A DNA stretch of 64,000 bases, from assembly GCA_905182995.1 (NCBI GenBank), contig CAJJDP010000005.1:124001-188000 (forward strand), given 5' to 3'. Positions within the stretch are counted from its first letter, which is position 1, and every line of letters starts with the position of its first letter. The position numbers and the translations under genes are program-made. The notes under the pieces are model-generated. The model made no database searches. It saw only the letters and a program-made list of their open reading frames with translations, and was not told the origin of the DNA. This DNA comes from Paramecium octaurelia. Lineage: Eukaryota > Ciliophora > Oligohymenophorea > Peniculida > Parameciidae. Shown here piece by piece: positions 35,189 to 50,307 of the stretch.

Positions 35189-38100
35189 TCAATTAAAGAG
35201 GATAAATGACAAACCTTTCTAATAGAGAGTGTATCTGTTGAGTTTACCCATTTTGACTTTGAGGGAGAATATAAGATTCTTCCTTGTTTTGTTCAAATAA
35301 ACAGGTAAAACAATTTCATCATCTCCGACAACTCCTTTTTGGGCAGTTTTGCACCATTTTAAGGTCATTGGTTTTAATGCTACTGAGATTTCATTGACAA
35401 TCCTTACTTATAAAGTCTTGGAATCTAAATGTCCTCCTTCCATTGATACTCCTTCAATGACAAAGGAATCCTCATCAATTCCTTGATCTTCTGGTATAAT
35501 TTAGAGTTCTAATTCTTCCAATGACCATTTATTTGCTTAGGCCACGTATTATCTGGTGGCTGTAAGATATGCTTCAGGAAATAGCAATCCACCAAACCAA
35601 ACTTGGCCCTTTTAGAAGTCCTTAGTTTTTCCTAATAGATCGAATTGATCAATTCTTCTCTTAAAGTCCCCAACCCAATCATTCAAAGGCATAGTGATTA
35701 CATTGTATTTATTCCATTATGCTGGGATAATATTGTTGAAAACATCTTTAGCCAATTATCTTAATACGTTAGTGGCTAAGATCTTTCCTTAAGCCAATTA
35801 AATTAATTCCTCAATATTTTATCTTACACTTTTTAATAATTTAGAGGCCACTGTAATTTCTCTATCTAAGAATCTAAATAAGGGATCATTGATAGAATCG
35901 GCTGTTCTTTCCAAAGGAGAGATTTTGGTGGGGAGTATGGCTTTGAACTTTTCAACTTTTTCTAGAAGATCTTAGAGCCATTAAACCTGATCAGACTTTT
36001 TGTTATCCTTCTTTTGAGTTTTCTCAGTTTGAACTTCAATTTAAGTGATTTCTTCTTCACCTTCTTGTTGAAGATTCTAGACTTTAGTGATCAACTTTTG
36101 GGTTAATTGATCCCTTTGGACTCTTTCTACATTGGAAGGTAAACCTGACCATTCTGGACTTTCAGTCTTTGGTAATTGTTCAATCCATTACATGAAGTCT
36201 AGATAGGTTCTGCCTTCCGGAACTGTGATGGCTTCTTTGCCTTCTAGAGTGAAAAATAGAGGATGATTATGATTGAAACTTTACTCAGTGAAGAACTGTT
36301 CAACCAAGGATTAAAGGATCTTTTGATCATATTCATTATCTACTTTACCACCATATAAGTTTTATGTCAATATAGTTCTAAAGGCATCCCATGGTAATTT
36401 AGATGGATCAATATTTTATCTAATACCTAAGGCATCTACATATTCATCAATGAGATCCAATGAGCATCTTTAATCAGCTTCATTAAATTCATAGGTTTTG
36501 CTCCATCCAATAGGAGTAAATCTCAATCTCTCCAGAATAACAGCATGTAGCCAAGCTAACAAGAAATGTAATCTTGCTCTTTCCACTGGTTATCTGTCTG
36601 TTCTTTGTTGAGACAAGACGGTTTTGAATGTTCTAATCAGTGATGCCTTGATGCCATCAGGTGGTTCGAAGACCAACTTATATGATTATCTAATCAAAGT
36701 AGTTGGTATCTTTGGATTGAATTCCATGGTTAAGAAGATTCTGAAATTGACATTGGGAGTCAATCTAAATAATTTCTTCTCCAAATCATTAAGCCAACTG
36801 GTAGCTAAATGAACATTCTTCAACATCACCCAAGATCCAGATTTGACACTTTGAGTAATTGCCTATTCAGCCTGATCAAAACCTTCAGCACTTCCTATAG
36901 CCACACTAGTCAATTTGATTCCCATTTCTCTACTAAGTTATTCGACTTTAAAGGATGGATCAAATCCTGGAGCTGAACATAATAGGATAGGAATCTTGTT
37001 TGATGCTTCCTTCTCGACTACTAATTTCATATCCACTGTTTGTTCATCCATGAAACCATCTCCCAAAATTTGATTGATCAATTTTCTGGCTATTATTTGG
37101 AATCTATCAGCTCTGAATATTCTGAGGATGTGCAAATCATCCAATTATCTCTTTAATTGATGACTATCAATCCAATCTAATTTAACAATGTCATCTCTTT
37201 ACACTTCATTATACCATTGAGTTGGGATGTCATTCTCAGGAGCTTCATCATTTAAGAAATTGAGCCAACGATCTTCATTCTTATTTAGGTTGTCTATGAG
37301 TCTATTGAAAGTTTAATTCTATTGAGTTATTCCTTCTAATTATTTCAATTATTGGATACTCAACTTTCCTTACAAGAATGTATTCGAAAAAGTTGTCTCC
37401 ATCACTGTTGGTGGTTTGAATACATTCAAGAATTCCTATCCCAAGGTGTTGTCTCCCAATTTCACTTGGGCCAAGGTTATTGCAAACACCAATTTATCTT
37501 CTTATAACAAAGAGAAATTCATTCGTTTGTATATTTCTTTGAACATTTCGTTGAAAATTAGAATTCTCCTCTTTATCAAATCTTGTTTGGGAATCTTCTG
37601 CAACTATTCATTTTTATTTAACACATTGTAAATGGTATCCATGAAGAATTGCAATGAAAACTAATACAAATAATGAATATTGGCCAAAGATGTCAAACTG
37701 AAGAAGATCTTAGAAGTAGTATTAGCCAATGGAACATATGAATGTGTTGTATTCATGACTTCATTCATTATAGTGTCAGCCTATTTCATTTCTTAAACAA
37801 TGACAGCAGCCTCCTTCTTCAACTTCTCCAATGTTTAGATAACCTTCTCGTCTTCCAATATGGATCCTCTACTATTATTCAGTGAATCCAACAATTGATC
37901 TTCCAATTCTCTCAACTTAACTATATATTCTCCTTGCAACTTCATTAAATTTAATCTCTTCTCCTCAGTTTCTGGAGATTCATTTCTCAAGAATATATTC
38001 AAACATTGTTCCTACAAACTACTTTGAGTGACTGTAAAATTGACAAATGTGACTCTGCTGCATAAATCAGGAGTGAATCTGGCAGTGCTATCTCTGGTAA

Positions 38101-41100
38101 TCATGAACATGGTAAAACCTTGTGAAAAATCAATTTCTTAATTGCCTACTCTTATTAAGACTCTTCCTCCTGTCTTATATGTTTCATTGTTCAGAACTGA
38201 ATTCAAAATTGGGTCAACCTTTTCTACATCCTGTACCAACAATGGACAACCAAATCTTAAGCATGTTTCCAAAGTCTTCAAGAAGGATTCATCTGTGAAT
38301 GATGTCCTTGCTAATTTCTTATCTTTGTACAAGGAGGAAATATAAGACAACGCCTATCCAGATGGATCAATAACTAGAGGATATCTCTAGAATCTATATA
38401 ATATGATGGCATTCTCCATGCACAAATCATCTGACGGTAATGTATGCGATTGCCAATTCAATCTGTCTGAAGGTCTAGATAAGAATTCAATCAATGATAA
38501 ATCTTGTCTGTAAGAGATATTCGCTTAGGCCTAAAGATAATCCTTCCATGTGTTTAATACCACCTTCCTATAGAAATGATCAAAGAACCCAATATATGAC
38601 AGGAAGGCTGATGACAATAAAACATCTCCTATCATTGTTGCTAATTAACTTTTAAAGTTTTATGATGCCTCCTCCCAACGCACTCTTTCTCCACTCAAAT
38701 CACTTAATAATGCCTACGACCTTGTCACTTTCTCTTGCACTTTCAACATCTCTGACTTAATTGATTCCTTCTAACTAATCAACTCAGAATACTCCTGTTG
38801 TAAGTTGTGAATCTTAGCCTCAGCAGCTGCTACTTCATCATCATAGATCTTCTTCTATATATTCAGTTCATCACTCTCTTACAATAGTTTGGCTACTTCC
38901 TATCTAAGTGGATCAACTTTCTATAAAATATCTGCATATTTCAATTGTGAATCCAACCACATAGCCAATGGACCTGCTGCCTTCGATGCAAAGTTAATTC
39001 TGTCAATATTCCACTCTTGTGCTGACAAATATTTTGTTAAGATGAATTTCTTCACTTTTGCTGGCATTGTTTCTGTATTGAAGTTAATAACATTATTGAT
39101 GAAATTCATATTGGCCATTGATTTCTACACGTCCTTCCATTCTGGACTCTTCTCCAATGAATTAATTGCACAAACAACAGCTTCCATTGTCAACTTAACC
39201 AAGGCAGGAGGTGATCCCAATGCTCTGATCTAATTCAAATCATCCTTCTTAATGCTATTCACACATTATTTTGCATTCTCTAAAGCAGGCAATGCTTCAT
39301 TTAATTCTTTATTGACCTAAGACTACCTTACTTCCATCTCTTTGGCCTTCTTCTCAGCATCACTTGATAATCTTGTACTGTCTTCCTTCTTCTTCTCAGC
39401 TATCTTCTTTTCCTCAATAATTGTCTGCAACTTCTCACCTGCCTGTCTCTCCTTCGTCTATAACTCGATCTTCTTCTGATCCAAGCTTTTCTGCATCTCC
39501 AATACTTGTTGTTCTGTCTCCTTCAACTTATCTAAACCAACATTCAGATGCAACTATTAATCTTCCAATTACGATTTCTTTTCATTATGCAATTTCTCGA
39601 AATGCTTCAAGAAATCTAAATAGTCTCTTGGCGTTATATAATTGAATCTCTTAGCTCCCTTCTGTAATTTGTTATTCAATTCAATGATAGTATTTTAGAT
39701 GTAGACTAGAGTGGACACTAAAATGTGTTATCTTTAAGTTTCATCCTTAATCTTTTTGCTGAATGCATTTTCAGGAGGATCAATGTACATGGTAAATGCT
39801 TTACCTACCTAAAATAGAGCTTCATTGGTCCAATCTCCAAACCAATCAATAACACATCTATTAAACAGTGCAGGAGATGAAGCTGTTCTATTTGAAAAAT
39901 CTGGATTCTTAGGATTCATTGTAAAGACAACGTGCAAATTTCTTTACACTTAGTAAGTGAAATTCTTGAATAATTATTCTTCTGAAGAATCAAACTATTT
40001 GTTTTGATTTGAGTTTTCTTTCAGCAAGTTAATCAATGCCAAATATTCATCGTTTTCAAACAATCCTGGAATTTCACCAGATGCCAATAAGGCATTCATC
40101 TTCTCTAAGAAAGATGGACCTAACACATTTGATTCATCAAATATGAATGTAATCTTCTCACCTTTAGCACCAGCCCTCTTCATTACTTCCCTCAAATCAT
40201 TATCAAAATCAGCTAATTAATAATCTCTACCTGCCTTAATTTAGAAGACTGTAAGATTATTAATCCAACTTACAAATCTTGTGAGTGTTGTTTTACCAAC
40301 TCCAGAAGATCCAACCAACAGAAGATGTCCTAAAGGTTATTTCAGAACTCTATCAATTCTCAATATGTGATCAAGTACATCATCAAAAACAACCAAGGGA
40401 ACAGATAGTTCCTCTTCATTAAATTGCTTCAGTCTTCCTTGGATGTACTTTCTCAACTCTTCTCTATCAACACTTTGATAAACCTTATGGAGATAGTTAC
40501 TGAATAGAATTGGTCTTTACAAAGCTTCATCTTTCAAATTGTTGAAATTATTATAAGCAACTTAATCAATAAGTTTATTGCACCACTCTTTCTCATGCTC
40601 ATGAACCAATCTATCTTGGAACAATCTCAAACCTTCATGTGCCCATAATCTAACTAGATCTTCAACAGATTCAAGAGGTTCTAAGGCTTCATTCAAAGCA
40701 TACTTCCATCTAGTTAATTCTCTGGGTGAATAAATATAATGAGCTTGTTAATCAGCAGTGAAGTGTTACTATGATTTGGTGTAAAATTCAACCATTGCAT
40801 TAGTGAGTTATTCAGAATATTATTTAAGATTAACTGTTCTTCTAAGCATTGCTTTATTGAAAGTTCCATAAATTTATTTGAGCGATTCAGGTCCTGGGAA
40901 ATCTACAAGGATTAATGGACAATGTCTAAGAAATCTTGGAGTCAGTGGTTTTCTACCAACGTCAGTAGGAGGATTACATGCTCCTACAAATTAGATTCTA
41001 TCAAGTGAAATCCATTGTCTATCCGAAGATCTCCAAAATCCATGTTATTCAGTAAGTTAACGGAGGAAAGTGATAATAGCCATGGTGCCATATTTATCTT

Positions 41101-44100
41101 GATCAGGCAGATTGATTTCATCACAAAATACAACAAGCCATTTCTAATTCTTAGGTTGCAAGAAGACACCATTTGTGGTTTTCTTATATTCACAATAATG
41201 ATCAAATTGTTTAATGATTAATTGAGGCATAGTGGAACTACTGAAATTGATGAAGATCATTTCGAAATCAGTTAAGGCCTTAAGTGTGCTCATTAAAGTC
41301 ATGGTCTTACCACTACCAGGAGGTCCACACAATAAGAAGGGTCTATGTTCATTAAGCCACCCACAGAGAACATCTTTATGTCTGAGAGTATCGACAGTTT
41401 CGATGATGAGATCAGCATCTGTAACTCTTTGTGGATCAATTTCAATTTGAGGTACCTTCTTCTTATATTGGCTCCATTGAGCTTCTGGGAGAGTGACTTC
41501 GAAATCAATCAATGAAGGTGCACTATCATTGAATTATGGTAGAATAACATTGTGTGGTAATAATTAGCAGATTTCCTTAGAGAACAAAGTTCTTTAATAC
41601 AGATTCATGGAACCAGCGACACCCCACATGACAGCAATAAGAAATTGTTTAACCATGTAATCGGTAATTTGATCATCTTCCAATGGAACTTCGGAGTTAT
41701 TTTCGTTGTACTCAATGATATTTGAAATGCTTCTTCTAACTAAAGCGAAAGTGCTTTCTAAGACTCTGATTCTGGTGAATTCCATGACATGTTTATATTC
41801 TGGCTTTTAGGCAATTTAGAGGAATTAGGATAAAAATTTGATGATTGATTCTAGGGCTTTAACACATTTAGTTCTTAGTTCACTTTCTTGAGTATTCACT
41901 TGCTTATTGTTGTCATCTTCAGATTTTTATTGATCGTAATCATCCTACTTCAATCGTTCCAAGAAGTGATAGAAGATATTTTCATCATTGATGGTTTCTT
42001 CACTGAACCAGACCATACCACATCTGGAAACAGTAGCTAAGGTGGCATATTTCAGAGTTTCAACTTCAAAGATCATTCTCACATTAGGGGGAATAGCCAA
42101 TCTTTCACCGTTTGGTAAGGTTAGTAATTTATTGTCATCAAGGACTGAATTGAGATTTTCAGCCCATTCAGGATCAACATCTCCATCAAATATAATCCAA
42201 TGTCTTCTGGTGCTCTCTTGTCTTTGATTAGATATGATTTTTCTGAGTATTGAAGTGAAGACTCCATCAGTCCACTCCAAAGTGGTGTTGTCTAATCTAC
42301 CATACAATTCATCTTTGGAGATAGCTTTTGGATCTACAATATAGAACTCTCCTTTCACTTTATCACATTTATACATAGCTTCCAATAAGACTCTCCAGGC
42401 AGCACTCTTACCGCAACCACATGGACCTACTAACATCAAACCATGTTGCAATCTCTGAATCTAAAACAATTACAACACTTTTTCAATGAAGTTCTTGCTA
42501 GATTGTAGATTCTTTCTTTGACAAGCTAAGGCTAATTCCTTTCTTAATTGTTCCTCCTTAATTTCAGGAATGCAAGATCCTGGGAATACACCTTGTAACA
42601 AAGTTTCCAATAATTTGATATCGTCTTTGATTAATTTTGGTACCACAGTATCACAAACACTTCTCAATAAGATGGTTTATTCGAACTCTTCAATTTCAGA
42701 TTATGGAACAGGTTCTTATTTTCTGTCTATCATTTCTTGTCTCTTCATGTTACCGGCAGAATTCAATACTGATTTCAAGGCTCTCAAACCGAAATCGTAA
42801 TGTGGTTATGATGATAATTGATTATCACATAATTCAAATAGTGAAACTATCTTTCCTGCCAATTTTTCAGCTGTTCTGAATCCTTAACTGAATAACATGA
42901 CTTAAGCAATCAACTCTCTATCTGGTTTAACCATGGCCATTTATCTGAACAACTATTTCAAATTCTCTGGTAGATTTGATCTTCCTGCATATCCAGGATT
43001 CATTGTTACAAATACTCCCATCTATGAACTCAATTTCACATCTTTGCCCATCAATTCTATTTGTTTCTACTTCTCTCTCAATCCTGTTTGGATCAATAAT
43101 ATTTGTTATGAACAAGCTGACAACATACGTTCCTCCAATCTATTGAACTCATCGAAACAACCCCAAGCTCCCACTTAACACAATCCTACGAAGATTCTAC
43201 CCATGGCATTAAAATCAAATGTCTCGTCACAATTAAATACCAAAACGAATCGACCCAATTATGCTCCCAAAGCCTTTACACTCTCTGTCTTACCTGTACC
43301 AGCTGGTCCAAAAGGAGATCCTCCCATTCTCAAATGCAAGGCTTGTGTCAATGTCAAAAAGCATTTATCAGTCAATGGAGTTTAGACTAATTTCTCCGCC
43401 ACTCCCAAATATTCAAATCCATAATGGAATTGTGCATTACCCATTTAAATTAGCAATCTTTTTCCAGGATCTGCTTCCTTAGAATTCCAATTGAATCTCA
43501 TGTGGTATTACCAACCAAAGTCATTTTTATTGTTTATTTTATTGTTCATCAACAATCTGATCACATCTCTCTAATGGACAAAATCTGTAATAATTTACTC
43601 AAACTTCTATCTCAATTATTTAGGATGATCCTTCAACACACTCTCTGCCAATTCGGACAAGAATTCCAACACATATTACAAAGTCTGTTTCATCTATTAT
43701 TCATTATTGAAAGATGATTCAACCGAAAAACACCATCCTACCTACAAGGCCAATAAAATAATTTGAGCTGGATGTTCCTCAATTACTTTCATTCTGTTCT
43801 ATTGATTGGCTTGGATATCCAAGACTGATTTCTCTAAATCCAAGGCCAATGAATTCATCATCTCATTGTCGACCTTACCCAACCATATGTTAATTCTGGG
43901 ATCCTCTGCAATCTTCACCTCCTTACTAAATGGAACAACCTCTCCTTCTTTACTTGACATCCCCAATACAACATCATCATTTCCATCCTTTCTACTCTAC
44001 AATTGCACTATTCCTGCATACATCTTAGGGAAGTGTCTTTACACATTTGTCACGTCTTTTGAATTACCGATGATATCCAAAAGATCATCATCTCCCACAA

Positions 44101-47100
44101 AATAAAACCTAGCGAATGCTTATCTCTAAGTCTCCAAGTAATCACCCAATGCCTTTTGGATTTTCTACAGGAAATCACTTAATCTTTCTAAGGTCTTAGC
44201 CAAATTGGGGATTCCTTAGACGTCCATCAATTATGGTTTTTGAGCCACTTTCTTCATCAAATTAGTGAATTGACTGTCAATATCTTTGAATTTATTGTAT
44301 TCATTTTGCAATTATGTTTTGATATCAGAGGAACCAAAGAAGATACCTTCCAAATAAACCCATCTTCTCTGAACATCAATCCAAATATCCATAGTCAATT
44401 TCACTTTCTGCAACTTATCATCCCATTAAGAGATTTCTGCCTCGAAGGTTTTATAGAAAGGAGAAATCTTCATTGATGCCAAGTTATTAAGATCCTCTTC
44501 TAATTTCTAAAACAACTCATCCCAACCTTTGATCAATTTACACTTAGTTTAATATTTCACTAATTCTAATTCAAATGAATTCCAGAAATCTTTCACTTAT
44601 GAAATCATTGTCTCTAACACCTATTCTCCTCTTGCAACTGTCATTATGTCCTTAGCTAGATTCTCATAATTCAAAAGATTAGCATTCCATAAATGTTGCA
44701 TTTACAACTAATTTAAAGATTCATTGATTTTTAATTTTGACAATAATTGTCTCCAATGTCTCTCCTTCATTGATTCATCCTTCAAATCCATAATAAGTTT
44801 ATTCATCTTAATGTAATTTTTTACCTTCTCCTTCATTTTTTCAAATGCATCATAATTCCTTGTCTTAGTGGATACTCCATTCAATTGTTTCTAAGCCTCG
44901 TCACATGTATCCTTGATCTTCTTATTCTATAAAGCTGATATCAATTATTCCTTAATCGATTGCATCACCTTCCAAATCTTGCCCAATTCCTACCAAACAT
45001 CCTAGAGATCTGAAATTGATTCCAATAGTACATTTAATTTCTATTAATGAGTGGGTGGATCCATTTTCAGAATCTCCTTTGCTTAACTGCACTTCTCATA
45101 CTTCTCTTGAACTGATAACAGTTGTTCATTCAAACTTTTGAGTATCTATTCAGCCTCATTTGGAGAGCAATCTCCTGAATCAGGTTTAGATGACTTCCAT
45201 TGTTCTTCAATCTCTTGGATTTATTAATTCAAATATCTCTCATCCTATTGAATCTTAGACTGAATATTATTCATCTCATTCTCTTGTTGCTGTAGTTTCT
45301 TACTACGAATCTACTTAAATTGATTCCATTGCATCTCTACCTATTCAAAACTCAACCAATCTCCTGGATATTGATATCTTTATCTATCCAAAACCTTTTG
45401 GCCATTCTTAAAGGATTCTATATCAGCCGACCACCCTGGGAACTTCTTATCCTACTCTTAGATAATAGTAATGGATTCGATGATGTCAGATGTCAGATCT
45501 TAGAAATTGATTTTGAGTAGTTTCTCCTTTTCTGTTGTAACATTCTTATTAAACACTCTCAACTACTCTCCAAACTTATTACCAAAATGATTTAATAACT
45601 CTTTATGCCAAGCATCATACTTATGATTAATCTTTACTTAGACCATTCGATAATCAATTATAATTGCTCCAAAATGTTCCTCTGTTGTTGAATTGTCGAA
45701 TGTAGCTCTTCCTTATTTGATATCTGTTAACATCTATTACCACTTTTCAATATCATCTTGTAGTATTTATTCAACCTATTTAATATCCAATTCCCACAAA
45801 GATTGATAATTTAACCAAGTCTACACGTATTATTCCATGTCTTCCAATAATTACCCAATTTGTGAATAAGCATCCTTTATCAACTGCTGATTTATCTTAT
45901 TTATAGTAGTTGAATAGTCTAAGTCTCTTTAAGTACCCCATGGACCAGTATTTTATTATATTGTATTGTCGAATCTATTGGCAACTAATCTGGGTAAGCT
46001 GCAAATTTAACCAATCATTTTATGGAACTCCTAGAACCAGAAGTACTTAGCATATTCAACCGGAGGGTCCACATAAATAATCTGATCTTGTAGTTTTAAT
46101 TCATGCACAACTGTTTAATTTACAAGTCCTCTTTCTTGAATTTTCTGATAATTGATGAATTAATTCAACCATTCCTTCATTTACACAGTCACTCTATCAC
46201 ATAAAATACTTTCGATTTATTTATCAATATCTTAGATCCAAATATGTAAATTTGAGAAATTATTGAAGCATAGTGAATCTATAACTTCTTGAATATCCTT
46301 TAATTTATCAGACAAAGAATCCACTGGACAAGTCTTCATAGCTTCACATAATGATTCGATTTATCCAATTCTCTCATTCAATCCATTAACAGCTTACTCT
46401 AATTCAAAGACCTTGTCAGTGAATTTCTTCACGTATGGCTGTAACTAGGTCTTGTGAGTCCATAGGTAGTTGAATCCTTAGCCGATCTAAAGTTAAACTT
46501 CCTTTCTTAAAGCGGCTACCAATTTAGCAGATTTGGCATTCAATTGGGATGTAATCTAGATGTAAGTGTGCAATGATTCTTGTAAAGATAAGGCAAATGG
46601 ATAAGAAGCCTTAGCATCATTGGCAATGTGAGATATTGAATAAGGGACCTTTGTTTTCATATTACTTAGATTTCTCACTTCTTTGAATAATTAGCTTAGC
46701 TTTTTCTCATAATTGACTCTAATTTCTAATCCTCTCCTTCTTGTAACAACTTCAAATAACTTTTCATTTTGACTGACTGCCTTATTATGTTGATTAATTT
46801 CTTGTTTCCACTCTTCTAAGGCTGGTCCTGAATCCAGAATCCTTTCAAATGTCTCACCCATTTCTTTACATTTCTTACCATCAGTATCTTCTGCCCATTG
46901 AGGACCTAAGATCTATTCTACCTTTTGCATATATTTCTACAATCTAATTTGCAATTATTTGGACCAGATAACAAATCCTGAAGTCAATGGAATATCTCTT
47001 GCTGATGCCAATCTCGAGTTCTGACTCTTTTAATAAGTCTCCTTGAACTTATTCTGTAAGGATTGAATATCCTTGTGGACAGTTTTTAACAATTGTGATT

Positions 47101-48836
47101 GATACTCTTGGATGGCTCCCTTAATTCTAGGTCTTGAAAACAACTTATTGAATTTAGCCAATATTCTAAACATTTCTTTGGCAGACGAAGCTGAACCAAG
47201 TGAATCTCTCAAATTTGTAGTAATAGTTGCTTCAACTGATTCAATAGCTATTTCGTATTGCTTTAATGCTCTGAAAAACTAATCTTCACCATCTCTGCTC
47301 AAATCAAACACTTCTACATTTTTGAAAATGTCATATGCCTATTGAATTTCTTGTAAGGTGGCAAACTATTGAACATTCTCCTTCTACTCTTCTTAATCAT
47401 TTTAAATGATCTACTCAATAACTTCTTTGAGATTCTCATGCATTTCTCTAAGTCTCTAAATATGTTGGATCTGCTTTTGCAATTTGATGTGCTCAAATTA
47501 ACCATATTGATCCTTCTGATGCACTGATTTCTTGACAATACTCTATTTGAATATCTTATATTCCTCATCCCATTGACTGAAGATCTCCTGAGTCTTGATG
47601 ATTAACCCCTTGAAGTCAACATACTTAATGTGGAGTATCTAAAATCCCTTAAAGTATTTGATCATTTCATTTGTCAATTCTCTTGAAAAGGATTCTGCTA
47701 ATTGAAGTGATCTAGGAATGGTGTATGTCTCTTGAATGTTCGACAATTTCTTCATATGTTAGAATATCTAGATCATAGCATCTTTTATTTCCACCAAGTT
47801 CGTTGCTATCAATAGGTTGTTGATTGGGAATTCCTTCATGAATTAATTGCACGATTGACACTTCTACAAGCTCTATTTCAAGGCAATCTCTTTGAATTGT
47901 GCTGTGATGTTCATCTTCTTAGCTTGAGTCAACACTTCAATTGTGAAATCAACTTCAGGCTGTTTCAATTGATTCTCAATAAAAAACAATGACCTCTCCA
48001 TACTCATCCAATAGTTTATTTCATCCACTATACTTGCATTAGTCAATTCCAACTTTGTGTTTGATATTTAATTGATGTCTGAAATCCATCTTGTCACTGT
48101 CTGAGAGATCGATTAAACTATGTCAGGCTTATTCAATTGAGCCGCATCTTCTATTGTTGGCTTGCCTCCTCTCTATTTGACTGCTTCCTTGATACGAGGA
48201 TCAAATTGTAAAATGATTTCAGGCACTTCCACATTCTATCTGCATTTTATGAATGCCAAATTAACTTCATTCAGCTTCTTAATCAAATCATTATAGCTTG
48301 ATTGATCTACAATCCTCTTCTTATCAATTTCACCCTTGTATTGGGTGAAGATCGGAATGAAACAATTTTATACGTAGTTGTGTGACAAAGTGAAGGGATT
48401 AGCTCCTCCTTGTGATTCTGCATACCCAACGTTTATCACTTAAACATGGTTACTAAATTACTATGGTTGTAATTAATTGTCATATTGAAAGGTGTGTCTC
48501 TTTAAAAAGCAAATTGTGTGAGCATAATTGTTGGATGCCTCATATTCTGAGCGAATTTAAATATTGAATTTCTCATTCTCCACAGTCTTACTAACTATCA
48601 GAGCCTTTATTTAGGAATCCGATAAAAATTAACAAATATTCTATTCGATTATGACAATTTCATACTTATTAATTGACATCCTCATGACAAGCTACATTCC
48701 ATTAATCCTTATCGATGATCAATAAACTCAAACAAATTGCGCTTAAATACTAATTGAAATTTTCAATCTCATTAGCACTGTACAATTTGCCTTATTCTTG
48801 TACCTTCACATTTTGTTATGTCTCACTTTCTTCCAT
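35189..48836 (-). CDS. Cytoplasmic dynein 1 heavy chain
   Basis: The minus-end-directed microtubule motor subunit, about 4,500 residues, apparently complete from MEESETQQNVKVQEQ to KGLSFILFN, with scattered tiny introns. The tail region includes [20 protein letters not shown], the cytoplasmic-dynein-1 form. P-loops: AAA1 [15 protein letters not shown] (about 43300) with Walker [13 protein letters not shown]2 GPCGCGKS (42430); AAA3 GPPGSGKT (41320); AAA4 [12 protein letters not shown] (40300) with FIFDESN. The stalk coiled coils lie around 39300-39600 and 38700-38870 with the microtubule-binding domain between. AAA5/6 and the C-terminal barrel ([14 protein letters not shown]) follow. Retention of the C-terminal domain and of the AAA1 string shared with human DYNC1H1 sets it apart from axonemal isoforms. 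Confidence 0.96.
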
Positions 48837-48993
48837 TTTTTATATTTTAATTTAAAAATGATATAAAATATCTGCATTAAATGTCTTAAGAATTCAAATA
48901 TTTGCATATGATGTATTCATAATTAATTTAATTAGGTACACAAATCTTTAATTAAAATACCGTAAATTACACACAAAAATAAATTATAATGTT

Positions 48994-50008
48994 TCATTCT
49001 TAACTTTCTCCCAAAAGCTATGTTGAATACAATACAAAAGCCATAAATGAGTTTGCAATTCCAAAAGCAGCAAACCCTCTGTAAAACGTCAAAATCCCTT
49101 CCTGCTAATATATCTATTTTGCTCCATCCCAAAATCCTTTATAATTGGTCTGTAACATAAATGGCTACGACCCTTAACAATGCAATCTCCTGATCACTGT
49201 TAGAAATGGGTACGATACTACTTATTGAATCATCAACAAATAGCTTAAACATAACCTTGAATCATTTATGTAGATTGAAGGCATCTATGATAAACAGATA
49301 AAGATGTGCTTATAAATATGTCCCAATGCACCCTTATACAGATTTCTCTCTTTCTTTAATACATCATAAATAGATCTATATGTTCTAAAATTTGGTAATC
49401 TATTTTGGTGTATCATCTTGGATTATATAAGCATTAATGGATTTGTGAGCACGTCAACAGCCATCCCAATAAAGGAAGCATACAAATTTTGGATCAACTT
49501 CTATTCGTTGAAGTACTTCTAGATTAAGAAGTATCTCAACTAAGAATTTGTGATCTAATAGAAGATTCCTGTTCCTAACCCTTTAAAAAATCCTAAAACT
49601 CCTTGTTCACCTAGTCCTTTGAAAACAGCATTATAGTTTTGATAGGATGCGCCTTGGTAATTAACAATTTTATATTTCAATATCTATTCTAGTTTCTTTT
49701 ATTGTCCCAAAGTGATTTTTGCCTCCATGATGTCCTTAAGATTGTTCACTTAAAAATCCGTTCTTTTAATTGATAGTTAAAATGTAGTATGTATAACTTG
49801 CAAAGGCTATGTCAATATTCTTATCTTATTAAATGTCAATCTCTTACCCCAAGGCTGTGGTTGTGAATGAATTTCCTATTACAATCTACCACCATTTAAC
49901 TTCATATTTCTTCTGATCAAACACACTTTCTAACTCCTTTAAATCAATATTGCTAGTTGTTTCTTCTTTCTTCATTCCTTTCAAATACTCTGAAAAGTCT
50001 TTTGACAT
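48994..50008 (-). CDS. Mitochondrial-carrier-like protein (SLC25 fold, degenerate)
   Basis: About 310 residues in several exons; starts MSKDFSEYLKGMKKEETTSN and ends LYSTQLLGESQE. Carrier features include YQNYNAVFKGLGEQGVLGFF, DVLTNPLMLIQSKM, VVSYPFLTVIRRLHCQ and EGILTFYRGFAAFGIANSFM. The repeat signature PxDxxKR is not conserved: NPLMLIQ in one repeat, YPFLTVIRR in another. That departs from true transporters and resembles outer-membrane relatives such as MTCH2 or SLC25A46 (inference). The exon structure between 49700 and 49860 is uncertain. Confidence 0.72.
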
Positions 50009-50307
50009 TATTCCTCACCGTAAATAAATTATATAAAATTGGAATTATTATTATATAATATTTGAAAACAAGAACGATGATCTACTCAACTATTCAATAA
50101 TAATTTACTAATTGAAGTAGGACGAGTCTCTCTTCGCATGGGTTGATTATTTTTCATTGATAAAAGATGGATAAATTTTACAATATTTAATTTAACTGAT
50201 AAAAATCTATGTACAAACCTTCAAGGTCATTGAGATAAAGTTAAGAAAAATTCTATACTAACAACAAACCATCTCCATAGACAAGAGCAGTTTCATTTGC
50301 TACTACA

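Noticed and set aside
35189-48836. Many standard-code open frames of 60-170 codons on both strands
   Set aside because: They are pieces or opposite-strand shadows of the single dynein heavy chain, which reads continuously once TAA/TAG are glutamine.
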